A stretch of 64,000 bases of DNA from Fluviicola sp. (GTDB taxonomy: Bacteria; Bacteroidota; Bacteroidia; Flavobacteriales_D; Crocinitomicaceae), in contig NZ_JBCNJT010000001.1 of NCBI RefSeq assembly GCF_039596395.1, forward strand, positions 124,001 to 188,000. Direction: 5' to 3'. The position numbers and the translations under genes are program-made. Positions 1 through 8,360 of the stretch are shown in pieces. Each line of letters starts with the position of its first letter. Positions within the stretch are counted from its first letter, which is position 1. The notes below the pieces were generated by a model. It saw only the letters and a list, made by a program, of their open reading frames with translations, was not told the origin of the DNA and made no database searches.

Positions 1-484
1 CTTCTATGTTCCCCATGTTTGAAATCCGGGTTTCAGCCAGGGCCAGAAGTCCGATTTGCGCTTTTGAAAGATCGAGATTCGGATTGCTGAGGTTCGGCAT
101 GAATTCCGCATCGGTATAGTTGGCCGATTGAAAGACCGGGAAGTGGTAAATTCCTCGCTTTTTAGTACTGGCATTTACGTTGAGAGTGGTTTTTTCCGTT
201 TCGGGAAAGAAGAAGTAATACTTTTTACCGGCATTATTGCCTTTTAGAGGAATGCGAAGTACCAATCCTTTATACAGGAAATCACTTCCCCATTCGGAGC
301 GAATTTCTTCTTTGATCGTATCAGCACGGTCTTTGCGCTCCTGGATCAGGAAGATGACCCGCGCCAGCGGAGCGAGCAGAATAATGGTGATGGTTCCGAT
401 GAGAATGAAACGACCGAACGGGGCGTTTAAAAACTTCATGAACTCACTGGTTTCCGGTTTGTTTGTTTCCGATTGATTTTCCAT
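1..484 (-). CDS. creD: Inner membrane protein CreD family (3' part outside window)
   Basis: Only the first ~161 residues are present; the frame stays open to the window edge. The ATG at 484-482 starts MENQSETNKPE, followed by MKFLNAPFGRF, a single hydrophobic segment (about residues 24-43), then a run with QERKDRADTIKEEI and SEWG that matches the start of CreD proteins (cell-envelope integrity protein; four to six membrane segments in full length, about 450 residues). The function of CreD in Bacteroidota is not established. It lies just downstream of a winged-helix/membrane-protein operon and carries the same 17-bp operator in front of it, so it probably belongs to the same regulon. Confidence 0.8.
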   Translation of the reverse strand, partial: MENQSETNKPETSEFMKFLNAPFGRFILIGTITIILLAPLARVIFLIQERKDRADTIKEEIRSEWGSDFLYKGLVLRIPLKGNNAGKKYYFFFPETEKTTLNVNASTKKRGIYHFPVFQSANYTDAEFMPNLSNPNLDLSKAQIGLLALAETRISNMGNIE

Positions 485-503
485 TTTTAAATTAGTTAAA
501 AGA

Positions 504-520
504 ACTTTGAATTTCAAAGT
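504..520 (-). promoter_or_regulatory. 17-bp palindromic operator in front of creD
   Basis: ACTTTGAATTTCAAAGT is an inverted repeat with 8-bp arms around one central base, ending 20 bp before the creD start. On the minus strand its first arm forms TTACTTTG, one base off the TAnnTTTG -7 box, so a bound protein would sit on the promoter. A near-identical copy lies at 1453-1469. The likely ligand is the winged-helix protein at 539-838 (inference). Confidence 0.6.
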
Positions 521-538
521 AAATAGATAAAAAAATAG

Positions 539-838
539 TTATTTGCTGGTTTTAATCAATTGCTCAAGCGCGGCCAAATGCCTGGCAAATGTTTGTTTTC
601 CAAGTAGAGTTGCTTCATAGGTGGTATTGGGTTTTTTACCGATAAATTGTTTGCGGATAAGGATGTATTCAGACGTTTCAAGTGCCTTGATATGCGATGC
701 CAGGTTTCCATCGGTTACTTCCAGCAGTTCTTTGAGCCGGTTAAAGTCCACGGAGTCATTCACCATCAGCACAGACATGATTCCCAGCCTGATCCGGTGG
801 TCGAATGTTTTATTGATATCTGATATGATACTTGTCAT
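539..838 (-). CDS. Winged-helix transcriptional regulator (MarR/ArsR-like, PF13601 type)
   Basis: A 99-aa protein starting MTSIISDINKTFDHR. It shows the compact winged-helix pattern of single-domain regulators: LGIMSVLMVNDSVDFNRLKELLEVTDGNLASHIKALE (helix-turn-helix) then EYILIRKQFIGKKPNTTYEATLLGKQTF (wing). The longer frame reaching 913 is not used: the ATG at 838 overlaps the stop of the upstream membrane gene as TAATG, a translational-coupling arrangement. In Bacteroidota such regulators often sit with a small membrane protein and creD, as here. It likely binds the twin ACTTTG palindromes at 504-520 and 1453-1469 and so would control both its own operon and creD; the effector is unknown. 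Confidence 0.8.
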   Translation of the reverse strand: MTSIISDINKTFDHRIRLGIMSVLMVNDSVDFNRLKELLEVTDGNLASHIKALETSEYILIRKQFIGKKPNTTYEATLLGKQTFARHLAALEQLIKTSK

Positions 839-1446
839 TATTTCTTGTAATCGTATTTCAGGTACATGTAAGCACCATAAAAAATGTGGCAAACTCCGAA
901 ACCGAACATCCAAAAGTACAAACCATAACCAATATAAAGGCTATTTAATAAGCCAAGAATGATAAAGATGAACCCTAAATTTCTCAGGGTTTCGTATGAA
1001 TACCTGCTTGCGCTGACCAATGCGAGGCCGTAAAACAATAAAGTAACCGGTGCAACAAGTCCAACGGCGCCTTTTGTAATCAGTATGACAGCAAATAGTC
1101 CTCCGGTAATTAGCGGGACCATAAAGCTCATAATAAACTGTCTGGATACCTGGTTCCAGATCACTTCCTGTTTTTTGCGCGCTTTGCGAACAGAGAAAAT
1201 AATCCCGGTTCCCAGTGAAAGTACCATTACGAGTATGGCGGTAGTTACGATGGTAATGAATTCAGCGGAATCAAAAGGAATGGAGGAAGTCAATCGCTCT
1301 CTCATGGAATAAACGATTCCGGCACCGATCAACGCATAGGTTCCGGCCAGGATTCCGGAAATACCGGATAAAGACAAAAACTTCGAAGATTTTTGCATCA
1401 TGGACTGGATCTCCTGAAGCTGTGCTAAATATTTTTCATTTTCCAT
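838..1446 (-). CDS. Integral membrane protein of unknown function
   Basis: 202 aa beginning MENEKYLAQLQEIQSMMQKSSKF, a short amphipathic N-terminal helix, then about six hydrophobic segments (SLSGISGILAGTYALIGAGI, ITIVTTAILVMVLSLGTGI, FIMSFMVPLITGGLFAVIL, VAPVTLLFYGLALVSA, NLGFIFIILGLLNSLYIG, MFGFGVCHIFYGAYMYL). No catalytic motif seen. I start it at 1446 and not 1494 because the operator and a -7-like box (1453-1470) lie inside the longer version. It is the first gene of a two-gene operon with the winged-helix regulator and overlaps it by one base. It may be a sensor or anti-regulator for that protein (inference). Confidence 0.7.
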   Translation of the reverse strand: MENEKYLAQLQEIQSMMQKSSKFLSLSGISGILAGTYALIGAGIVYSMRERLTSSIPFDSAEFITIVTTAILVMVLSLGTGIIFSVRKARKKQEVIWNQVSRQFIMSFMVPLITGGLFAVILITKGAVGLVAPVTLLFYGLALVSASRYSYETLRNLGFIFIILGLLNSLYIGYGLYFWMFGFGVCHIFYGAYMYLKYDYKK

Positions 1447-1452
1447 AAAAGA

Positions 1453-1469
1453 ACTTTGAAATCCAAAGT
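1453..1469 (-). promoter_or_regulatory. Second copy of the ACTTTG palindrome, operator/promoter
   Basis: ACTTTGAAATCCAAAGT matches the 504-520 operator at 15 of 17 positions and keeps both ACTTTG/CAAAGT arms. It begins 7 bp before the start codon at 1446. On the minus strand TTACTTTG serves as a -7-like box, with GTTGAC about 20 bp further upstream as a possible -33. The position suggests autorepression. Confidence 0.6.
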
Positions 1470-1554
1470 AAAAGAAAATAAATGAATCGGTCAACTAATT
1501 TTGAGATTTTTTTGAATAATTCGGATTAAGTTGCTGATTCTCAATTGAGGTCTT

Positions 1555-1582
1555 TTGTTGTTTCGGATTTATTTTATCTTTG
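1555..1582 (+). promoter_or_regulatory. Bacteroidota-type promoter for the YCF48-like gene
   Basis: TATCTTTG at 1575-1582 is an exact TAnnTTTG -7 box, with TTG at 1555-1557 17 bp upstream (-33). The predicted transcript has a leader of about 90 nt before the ATG at 1679. Confidence 0.55.
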
Positions 1583-1678
1583 GAATCAGTTCCTGGCAAT
1601 TAAGCAATATTCCCTTGTTTAGGATTGAGTCTCAAACTTGTAGTCAGGAGATTTTTAATATCACTTAAATTATTTTCA

Positions 1679-2896
1679 ATGAATAAAACGTTACTTTTTT
1701 TATCAGGACTTTTACTTACATGTACTGTTTCTGCACAACCTTTTGTTCCGCAAAACAGCGGATTAAGCAGTAGCAGTGTCCTTTCTTCAATCGATTTTGT
1801 GAATGATGATATCGGAATGGCCGTATCTTATGACGGAGAAATTGTGAAAACCATTAATGGCGGAACAAACTGGGTTTCTCAGAATTCGGGAACAAGTACT
1901 GCGCTGAGAGATGTGGTCATGATTGATGCCCAGACTGCGGTTGCTGTAGGATACAACGGATTAATTATAAGAACTTCTAACGGCGGATCTGCCTGGACAC
2001 CGATTGCTTCCGGAACAACGCAGAACCTTGTTTCTGTAATTCTTAATAATTCGGTGTTATATATTTCGGGAGTTGACGGAGAAGTCCTCAAGTCAGTTAA
2101 TTCCGGACTTACGTGGACTACATTGACTGTAGGTAATGGCTCGAATCCTAAAACAGTTTATTTTACCAGTGCAACCACCGGATACGTAGGATGTGAGTAT
2201 GGAGAGATTTATAAAACAATCAATGGTGGGAGTTCCTGGACTCAGCAAACTACCGGGCTTGAAGGACTCTCAGGCAATTACCAGTTGATAGGTATGTATT
2301 TCACGGATGCTAACAACGGGATTGTTGTGGGAGGAAATGCCCAGACCGGTGATGGCGTAATTTTAAGAACGGTGAATGCAGGAACTATCTGGTCTTCGCA
2401 ATTCCTGGCGAATAATTACATGGGATCAGTAGATTTTCTGAACAGCACAACCGGTTTTATTTCCGGGGGAAGCATTAGCGGAAATACCAGTACCATTTTG
2501 AAAACTACAGATGGCGGAGCTACCTGGAATGTTCAGTCTACTTCTTCATCAAGACAAGTTGGTGCAGCATTTCCAAGCCAGACTGCCGGGTATACCTGCG
2601 GACTAAACGGAACGATTTTGAAAATAAGCAATATTGCTTTGGGGACGGATGAATTAGCACCGGAAATCAAATTGGATGTATTCCCGAATCCAGGTAACGG
2701 ACAGTTTAACCTTTTTGTAGCGGAAGAAATGGTAACTGACAACACGTTGGTTGAGGTTTTAAACCTGAACGGGGAAGTTGTTCTCGAACAGGAATACCGA
2801 ACAAACGTGGATATTTCAAACCTGGTAAACGGAATTTATTTTATACGTGTTCGCAATAAAACGTTCAGTGTGGCCAAAAAGGTAATCAAGGAATAA
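1679..2896 (+). CDS. Secreted YCF48/BNR-repeat protein with T9SS sorting domain
   Basis: 405 aa from the ATG at 1679 (MNKTLLFLSGLLLTCTVSAQ, a clear signal peptide). An upstream TTG in frame at 1625 would add a non-signal extension and is rejected. The body holds about six repeats of the pattern GxxxKTxNGGxxWxxQxSG, typical of YCF48-like or sialidase-type beta-propellers (KTINGGTNWVSQNSG, RTSNGGSAWTPIASG, KTTDGGATWNVQSTS). The last ~75 residues (LDVFPNPGNGQFNL ... GEVVLEQEY ... NGIYFIRVRNKTFSVAKKVIKE) are a T9SS type A sorting domain, so it is exported and anchored or released at the surface. The ligand is unknown. Confidence 0.88.
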   Translation: MNKTLLFLSGLLLTCTVSAQPFVPQNSGLSSSSVLSSIDFVNDDIGMAVSYDGEIVKTINGGTNWVSQNSGTSTALRDVVMIDAQTAVAVGYNGLIIRTSNGGSAWTPIASGTTQNLVSVILNNSVLYISGVDGEVLKSVNSGLTWTTLTVGNGSNPKTVYFTSATTGYVGCEYGEIYKTINGGSSWTQQTTGLEGLSGNYQLIGMYFTDANNGIVVGGNAQTGDGVILRTVNAGTIWSSQFLANNYMGSVDFLNSTTGFISGGSISGNTSTILKTTDGGATWNVQSTSSSRQVGAAFPSQTAGYTCGLNGTILKISNIALGTDELAPEIKLDVFPNPGNGQFNLFVAEEMVTDNTLVEVLNLNGEVVLEQEYRTNVDISNLVNGIYFIRVRNKTFSVAKKVIKE

Positions 2897-2919
2897 TAAT
2901 TTCAGAAATAAAGTGAGAG

Positions 2920-2945
2920 AGGGAGGCGTTACTGCTTCCCTTTTT
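2920..2945 (+). terminator. Intrinsic terminator between convergent genes
   Basis: AGGGAGGC, a 6-nt loop and GCTTCCCT form an 8-bp stem with one G-U pair, followed by TTTTT. It ends transcription of the 1679-2896 gene and overlaps the last codons of yidD on the other strand. Confidence 0.6.
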
Positions 2946-3198
2946 CTTTTTGGCAGGAACATCTTTTTTCCGGAACAGGATCGTAACCAAATCCACCCCA
3001 CGGATGGCAACGGCTGATTCTTCGTGTTCCCAGCCACAAACCTTTGACCGGCCCATGGATTTTCAGTGCTTCAATCATGTAAGCGGAACAAGTAGGATCA
3101 TACCTGCAGGCATTCGGAAGAATGGGGCTGATGATCCACTGGTAAATCTTTACCGGGATGATCAGGATTGAAATAAAAAACTGTCGGATATATTTCAT
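2929..3198 (-). CDS. yidD: Membrane protein insertion efficiency factor YidD
   Basis: 89 aa from [21 protein letters not shown]. It contains the full family signature: [27 protein letters not shown], then [24 protein letters not shown], with the conserved cysteines in CRYDPTC and RCHPWG. YidD assists YidC-dependent insertion of inner-membrane proteins. Here it is not next to rnpA/yidC; in Bacteroidota a stand-alone position is common. I chose 3198 because the upstream part (MRNFAWKKH) has no similarity to the family. The C-terminal [10 protein letters not shown] tail is a basic end typical of this small protein. Confidence 0.93.
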   Translation of the reverse strand: MKYIRQFFISILIIPVKIYQWIISPILPNACRYDPTCSAYMIEALKIHGPVKGLWLGTRRISRCHPWGGFGYDPVPEKRCSCQKEKGKQ

Positions 3199-3262
3199 GT
3201 GTTTCTTCCACGCAAAGTTACGCAAGAATGGAAGACTTATTTTGTAATTTTAGCCAATACTT

Positions 3263-4369
3263 ATGGAAGAAATTCAGAAGAAGCGAAATAAAAGCCTTGC
3301 ATTCCGGCTCGGAAATACGTATTTGAGTAAAAAAACAGCTGCTATTCGCACTACCGGAAGACACGGTTATACCTTGAATGATTCCCAGAAAAAGCAATTG
3401 AAAAATCTGCAGCTGAAAATTTACCTGATCGCCGGTGTGATCGGTGCCTGCGCGGTGATGATCGTTATTTTCCCTTTCCATTTTACAAACTTGCTGGACG
3501 CTCAGCATTTGGATGTTTTCGGCTACCAATTCGACTTTGAGCTTTATTATACGATTTACGCCGTGGTGATGATCTTCCCCGAGATTTGGCTGCTGAATAT
3601 GCTGAATATTTATGCGGTGCGGCGTATTTGCGAAATTTACCGGTATCCGTCGGCTTCCCAGGAAGATTACAAAGAACAGGTGGCATTACTGACTGAAGCC
3701 GGTTTGGAAATGCCTGCCAAACACATGCAACTGCTGGAAATAGATCCTTATGTAGGTCTGACCAAATTTTCCTACTACGCGCTGCTGATCGGTACAAAAC
3801 TGAAGGCAACACTTTCCAATGTACTGATGAAATTCCTGGTGCGGCGCTTCCTGGGAAGGTACGCACTACGTATCGTTACCGACCTGATCGGTGTTCCTAT
3901 TTTTGCTTTCTGGAACGCGTGGAGCAGCAGGCAGGTAATGAAAGAGGCCCAAATGCGGATCGTTGCAACGGCTGCTACGAAAGATTTCATGAGGGAGTTT
4001 TCGGAAGAAAAACTACTGACAGTGAAGCACAACCTGAATAAATTGTTTCATTTCGTAGCCCAGCAAAAACGGCAGTACAACTTCGCGCTTTATTCTTTTA
4101 TGAAGGAGATGATGGTTGTTTTCCCGGATTTATCTTTGAAATACGACCGGGAAGTAAAGATCGACGAGTTGTTTGGCCCGAATCCGGAGGAAAATAAGGT
4201 CATGGCACGTTTGCTGGTGTTCGGATTAATTGTTGACGGAACGCTTTCGGTGAAGGAGCGCTTAACGATCCGTAAAATTGCCAAAGAACCGTGGTTCCCG
4301 GTTTCTATTGATGAAATGGAAATCATCCTGAAAGGATATGTGAACGGAGAAGGATTGAAGCGGTTTTAG
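3263..4369 (+). CDS. Conserved membrane protein of unknown function
   Basis: 368 aa, not recognised. The N-terminal ~50 residues are basic (EEIQKKRNKSLAFRLGNTYLSKKTAAIRTTG). Two or three membrane segments follow (YLIAGVIGACAVMIVIFPF; YYTIYAVVMIFPEIWLLNML; a weaker one near IVTDLIGVPIFAFWNAW). The C-terminal third is soluble and helical, with ENKVMARLLVFGLIVDGTLSVKERLTIRKI, which loosely recalls TerB-like tails. It is divergent from yidD and stands alone. No enzymatic motif was found. Confidence 0.6.
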   Translation: MEEIQKKRNKSLAFRLGNTYLSKKTAAIRTTGRHGYTLNDSQKKQLKNLQLKIYLIAGVIGACAVMIVIFPFHFTNLLDAQHLDVFGYQFDFELYYTIYAVVMIFPEIWLLNMLNIYAVRRICEIYRYPSASQEDYKEQVALLTEAGLEMPAKHMQLLEIDPYVGLTKFSYYALLIGTKLKATLSNVLMKFLVRRFLGRYALRIVTDLIGVPIFAFWNAWSSRQVMKEAQMRIVATAATKDFMREFSEEKLLTVKHNLNKLFHFVAQQKRQYNFALYSFMKEMMVVFPDLSLKYDREVKIDELFGPNPEENKVMARLLVFGLIVDGTLSVKERLTIRKIAKEPWFPVSIDEMEIILKGYVNGEGLKRF

Positions 4370-4521
4370 GAAAGGCGGCATGAGAATGAGAATCCAGGGC
4401 AGATTTTCAAGGCGGTTTTGCACTGAATCGAAATACGTCTAAACCGTTAAAATTTCACCTGTTTATTGTGTTTTTGACTTCAATTTCTTAATTTGCATCA
4501 CCCAAAAAGCCCACAACAACA

Positions 4522-5475
4522 ATGAAACGCAAAACTCTCCTTGCAATACTTGCGTGTATTCCATTTATTGCTTCCTCGCAAAATTCCACCTGGGAAAAAG
4601 AAATGATTGCCGTTACCGAAGGCCCTTCCGAACACATCATTATGGGAGCAGCAGGTATTGAGGCTGCTCATTGGGATCAATTACAACATCCGAGATTCTG
4701 GCAGCAGATCATGATCCTTTCACCGGATTCGGTTTTGATCAATGTGGCTTCAACCCGCCAGATTATCGGGAAAATGTCGAACAAGGACTGGCATGCACAA
4801 ACGGAAGCGCAAAAAACGATTTTTAAAGACAGTATCCGCACGCTATACAGTTTGGCTGCCGATGAACGCATCAATGTTACGACCGGGAAAAACGACTTTT
4901 ACCGCTTCGACCTGGTTTTTGAAAGTTTACCGAAAGGAGTTTCCGCGTTCGAGGCTTATGGCGTAGATCCGTGGTACGCACAATCCATTTTATTGATCGA
5001 AAGTCCGGGAAGAATGCAGAAATCTTCTGTTGGGGCATACGGGCCGTTCCAATTGATGCCCGGTGTTGCGCGTTCGATGGGATTAACGGTAAACCGTTCA
5101 GTGGATGAACGAAAAGATTTTATGCGTTCGGCGTACGCAGCATCTCAATTATTGAAGCGTATTTGTATTCCTTCCGCGAAAGGGATTGCTGAAGGTGCCG
5201 GATTGGTTGTTGATGAGCAGTCTATCTGGTTCCGTTTATTGACCATGCATGTTTACCATGCGGGTGCCCTGAACGTAAAAGCAGTTGTAAATGCAATCGG
5301 GCCGGTAAGTTCCGGTGAGGAATTGATCCAAAAAATGTGGGTAACAAGTGCCGGAAGTTTCGGAAATTGCTCTCAGAATTATTCGCAACTGGCATTGGCT
5401 GCACATATTCAGTTGAATGATATGATACAACACATGGGAGTTCCTGTCTACAATTGCAATACAATCGTAGAGTAA
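4522..5475 (+). CDS. Secreted lytic transglycosylase (SLT domain)
   Basis: 317 aa with a signal peptide (MKRKTLLAILACIPFIASSQ). The central part shows the SLT fold: DPWYAQSILLIESPG, with E160 in the position of the catalytic glutamate, then SSVGAYGPFQLMPGVARSMG, equivalent to the GAxGLMQxMP motif. Further along is MHVYHAGALNVKAVVNAI, like the YNAGxGxV motif. It likely cleaves peptidoglycan glycan strands in the periplasm. The N-terminal ~130 residues are a family-specific extension. It is convergent with msrB, with only 3 bp between the stops. Confidence 0.8.
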   Translation: MKRKTLLAILACIPFIASSQNSTWEKEMIAVTEGPSEHIIMGAAGIEAAHWDQLQHPRFWQQIMILSPDSVLINVASTRQIIGKMSNKDWHAQTEAQKTIFKDSIRTLYSLAADERINVTTGKNDFYRFDLVFESLPKGVSAFEAYGVDPWYAQSILLIESPGRMQKSSVGAYGPFQLMPGVARSMGLTVNRSVDERKDFMRSAYAASQLLKRICIPSAKGIAEGAGLVVDEQSIWFRLLTMHVYHAGALNVKAVVNAIGPVSSGEELIQKMWVTSAGSFGNCSQNYSQLALAAHIQLNDMIQHMGVPVYNCNTIVE

Positions 5476-5478
5476 ATC

Positions 5479-5850
5479 TTAAGCTTTCTTAAACAGGATA
5501 CTCAGGGAATTAACGCAATGACGGGTATCTTTCGGTGTGAACCGTTCACCTGTGAATACGTGCCCCAAATGACCTTCGCAATTCGCACAGATGATTTCTA
5601 CACGTCTTCCGTCCGGATCGGGAATTCGTTTGACACTTCCTGGAATCTCATCATCAAAAGACGGCCATCCACATCCGGAATCAAATTTATCTGAACTTCT
5701 ATATAACGGAGCTTCGCAACGGCGGCAAACAAAAATGCCCTGTTCGTCCCATTTATTGTATTGACCTGTAAACGGATATTCTGTTCCTTTTCGAACAATG
5801 ATGCGCTCTTCTTCAGGATTAAGTGTGTTCCAATCTTTTTGCTCTTTCAT
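5479..5850 (-). CDS. msrB: Peptide-methionine (R)-S-oxide reductase MsrB
   Basis: 123 aa. It contains the two zinc CxxC pairs (CRRC and CANC), the GCGWPSF and EGHLGHVF motifs, and the catalytic cysteine in RHCVNSLSI near the C-terminus. It reduces methionine-R-sulfoxide in oxidised proteins with thioredoxin as donor. I use the ATG at 5850 (MKEQKDWNTLNPEEE); the frame extends seven codons further only through a TTG. No export signal is visible, so it is probably cytoplasmic. Confidence 0.95.
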   Translation of the reverse strand: MKEQKDWNTLNPEEERIIVRKGTEYPFTGQYNKWDEQGIFVCRRCEAPLYRSSDKFDSGCGWPSFDDEIPGSVKRIPDPDGRRVEIICANCEGHLGHVFTGERFTPKDTRHCVNSLSILFKKA

Positions 5851-6070
5851 GAGTTCTATTTGGTGATACAAGGTACGAAAAAAAGGAATGGATGAGACAA
5901 GAAAAGGTTAAGAAAAAATAAAATAATTCTGAAATTTAACAGCTGATTTTGGAGGTGCTTAATCGGTAAAAGGTAGTTTGCGAATTTGTAAATTCGGGTG
6001 TTCCCAAAGTTACGAACAGATTTAAAGTTAATAGTTTGATTTTAAATAGTTTATATTTTGTTTGTTTTAT

Positions 6071-6100
6071 AAAAAAGGCTGTCCGAACGAACAGCCTTTT
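6071..6100 (-). terminator. Intrinsic terminator of the DUF4836 gene
   Basis: AAAAGGCTGT, an 8-nt loop and ACAGCCTTTTTT on the minus strand, starting about 20 bp after the stop at 6120. Ten-base perfect stem with a U tract. Between here and msrB (5851-6070) I see no gene, only AT-rich spacer. Confidence 0.8.
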
Positions 6101-6119
6101 CAATGCTATAATCGTTTGC

Positions 6120-7610
6120 TTACACACCCATTGCATCCATTTTTTCCATGATCTGGTTCGCGTAGAAATCAGTCACTTGTTTCAGGATGTTTACATTTTT
6201 CTTTTTAGCGGCGATCACCATTTTGGAACCATCTCTGTCTGCGTGAATAGTCACATACTGAAGGATCTCAACCACTTTTGCGGCATCTTCCAATTCCAGG
6301 CTCTTCACATCAATTCTTTCAAATGCGATGAATAGGGAGAAGCTGTCTTCTCCGAAGTTTTTGGCATAAGAAGGCAGATTTAACTTCCCGCCCGTTTCAT
6401 TTCCGCTTGAAGTGAATATCCCTTTTGGGGTCGATTTCAGGTGAATATTGTCCATGATATAGGTATCGCCTTTCTTTTCTCCGAAAACTGAGAACTGGTC
6501 TTCCATGATTTTTCGTAGAATATCTCCTTTCGGGCCAAGTCCCAGGTAACTGCTGTATTCCAGTTCCATTCCCCATTCAGGCTTCGGATTTCCTTTTAGA
6601 ACTACCCCGGCCTGGCCGGAAAACAATTTCGAGAGTGGGTTTTCACCCAATGCCATCAATGCCAACTTTGCTTCTCCCGGAAAATCTGCCATAATGCGTT
6701 GTTTTGCATTTGGTAAATAAGTGCTTAGGAAACTTTCTCCTTTTCTCAAATCCAGGTTCATGGCAACACCCATCCACGGATTTCCGCCGCCCAATTTACT
6801 CACCAAAGTGGTTCCGTTGTTGTCCTTGAAGAACAATTCGTCTTTTAGGTCGTCAGAAAACAAATTCTGCGATTCAACAGTCGCCATTCCATTGGTAAAG
6901 TTTGCTACCGTTTTGATGTAAGCATCCTCCACCAATTCGTTCAGGTGATCTTTCTTGTCAGCAGGAAGTTTTTCCAGTTCCGTATTGGATGTATGCAATA
7001 AACGGGCAACATCGATTCCTGAAACAATGTCTCCTTTTTGGGCAATAATGTCGGCTGCTTTATCTTCGGAAAGATCTCCTTCCGTTAAAGTAAATGCTTC
7101 CTTCATTTTTGCTTTTCCGTCATAATCTCCGGGCTTGCTGATGATGATCAGCAATTTGTTACGGATCCCGAAAGTGACATCATCTTCCTGGTGGTAAGAA
7201 ATGTCTCCGTCCTTGTCCAATGCATAGCCCATTTCACTGATGATTGAAGCCAGGCTGTCGGGATTTTTGATATTGATCACTGCGTAAACGGTTTCCGGCG
7301 TTCCGTCATGTGCAAACGGTGCTTCCAGGGCGTAGTAAATCGGTTTGTCAATTTCCAATCCTCTTTTCCAGTTCCCAAGCACGCTTCCCAGGATCGTATT
7401 TACCTTCGGAATGCTTTTGTAATCGGCATTATTCAAAATATTCATAGCACTGATATGGCCGAATGCAACGATTTTTTCATTACCTTCAATCATTGCTGAA
7501 GTTGCTTCGGCGGCATCGCGTTCCGAAGAATCGGAAGAACAGGAGCTGAAGAATAAAATTCCGCTGATCGTTAAGATGCTGAATAATAGTGATTTATTAT
7601 GTTTTTTCAT
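6120..7610 (-). CDS. DUF4836-family lipoprotein
   Basis: 496 aa. The N-terminus MKKHNKSLLFSILTISGILFFSSC is a lipoprotein signal ending in a lipobox cysteine (SSC at 22-24), then a Ser/Asp-rich linker. The body (PKVNTILGSVLGNWKRGLEIDKPIYYALE ... TVYAVINIKNPDSLASIISEMGY ...) resembles DUF4836 proteins of Bacteroidota, which are large periplasmic or surface lipoproteins of unknown function. No catalytic motif is visible. It is monocistronic with its own terminator. The family assignment is from pattern memory and moderately sure. Confidence 0.7.
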   Translation of the reverse strand: MKKHNKSLLFSILTISGILFFSSCSSDSSERDAAEATSAMIEGNEKIVAFGHISAMNILNNADYKSIPKVNTILGSVLGNWKRGLEIDKPIYYALEAPFAHDGTPETVYAVINIKNPDSLASIISEMGYALDKDGDISYHQEDDVTFGIRNKLLIIISKPGDYDGKAKMKEAFTLTEGDLSEDKAADIIAQKGDIVSGIDVARLLHTSNTELEKLPADKKDHLNELVEDAYIKTVANFTNGMATVESQNLFSDDLKDELFFKDNNGTTLVSKLGGGNPWMGVAMNLDLRKGESFLSTYLPNAKQRIMADFPGEAKLALMALGENPLSKLFSGQAGVVLKGNPKPEWGMELEYSSYLGLGPKGDILRKIMEDQFSVFGEKKGDTYIMDNIHLKSTPKGIFTSSGNETGGKLNLPSYAKNFGEDSFSLFIAFERIDVKSLELEDAAKVVEILQYVTIHADRDGSKMVIAAKKKNVNILKQVTDFYANQIMEKMDAMGV

Positions 7611-7711
7611 TGGTAAATTTTTGTTTCAAATGAACACTCAAATGTAGACTTTCTTTTTAATTTCGAAGTTCATTTTTACAATTTTTATTCCAAACTTAAA
7701 GAGTTGATTTC

Positions 7712-8278
7712 GTGCATTTTATAGAACCATATTTTAATTGGAGACACTTATACATCGCTTCCGAGGATTCACTTTCCCCGTTTTACGACAGGGAGTACAG
7801 TGAATTTGAATTTACGGACCGGATCTACAATTTCCTGATTCATCCGCAATGGGACAATATCGGTTCGAGAACGCTTTTCGCCAAAATCCTATTTGTGGAT
7901 TATGAAGAAGGGTATGCGATCATGGAATTTATCGGGGAATGGAACGATGCGATAGAAAATGACATCATGACTTTAAAACGCAATGTGATAGAAGAAATGA
8001 TGCCTCATGGAATCAATAAATTCATCCTGATCGGGGAAAACGTGTTGAATTTCCATTACTCAGACGATTGTTATTACGAAGAATGGTTCGATGAAGTAGA
8101 GGATGGGTGGATTGCATTGGTCAATTTCCACGATCATGTGATCCATGAATTTGAAAGAGCACGCGTGGATCATTATTTTGTAATGGGAGGCGACCTGGAA
8201 GATATCGAATGGAGAACAAGTACTCCTTCGCAGTTTTATGAACGGGTGGAGGAATTGGTGCAAAGAAGAATCGGGTAA
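7712..8278 (+). CDS. Conserved hypothetical protein (acidic, cytoplasmic)
   Basis: 188 aa from a GTG at 7712 (MHFIEPYFNWRHLYIASEDSLSPFYDREYSE). No ATG fits near the start. The protein is very acidic and aromatic, without signal peptide or membrane segment; phrases such as HPQWDNIGSRTLFAKILFVDYEEGYAIMEFIGEWNDAIEND recur in hypothetical Bacteroidota proteins, but I know no function. It is followed by a strong terminator. Confidence 0.65.
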   Translation: MHFIEPYFNWRHLYIASEDSLSPFYDREYSEFEFTDRIYNFLIHPQWDNIGSRTLFAKILFVDYEEGYAIMEFIGEWNDAIENDIMTLKRNVIEEMMPHGINKFILIGENVLNFHYSDDCYYEEWFDEVEDGWIALVNFHDHVIHEFERARVDHYFVMGGDLEDIEWRTSTPSQFYERVEELVQRRIG

Positions 8279-8283
8279 AAACA

Positions 8284-8320
8284 GGTAGGGACGCGATGCT
8301 TCGCGTCCCTACCATATTTT
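8284..8320 (+). terminator. 13-bp perfect hairpin terminator / dispersed GGGACGCG palindrome
   Basis: GGTAGGGACGCGA and its complement TCGCGTCCCTACC flank a TGCT loop, followed by an A/T-rich tail with TTTT. It serves as terminator for the 7712 gene. A degenerate relative lies at 26998-27020, and GTAGGGGCGG at 12661-12698 is similar, so it looks like a dispersed palindromic repeat. Confidence 0.7.
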
Positions 8321-8324
8321 ATAC

Positions 8325-8360
8325 AGCAGTATGTGTGCGATTAATCGCGCACATACTGCT
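8325..8360 (-). terminator. 36-bp near-perfect palindrome, terminator for the Reeler-like gene
   Basis: AGCAGTATGTGTGCGATT meets AATCGCGCACATACTGCT with a single G-U pair and almost no loop. It directly abuts the stop codon of the gene at 8360-9241 and lies 11 bp from the preceding hairpin, giving the two convergent genes one hairpin each. Confidence 0.6.
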
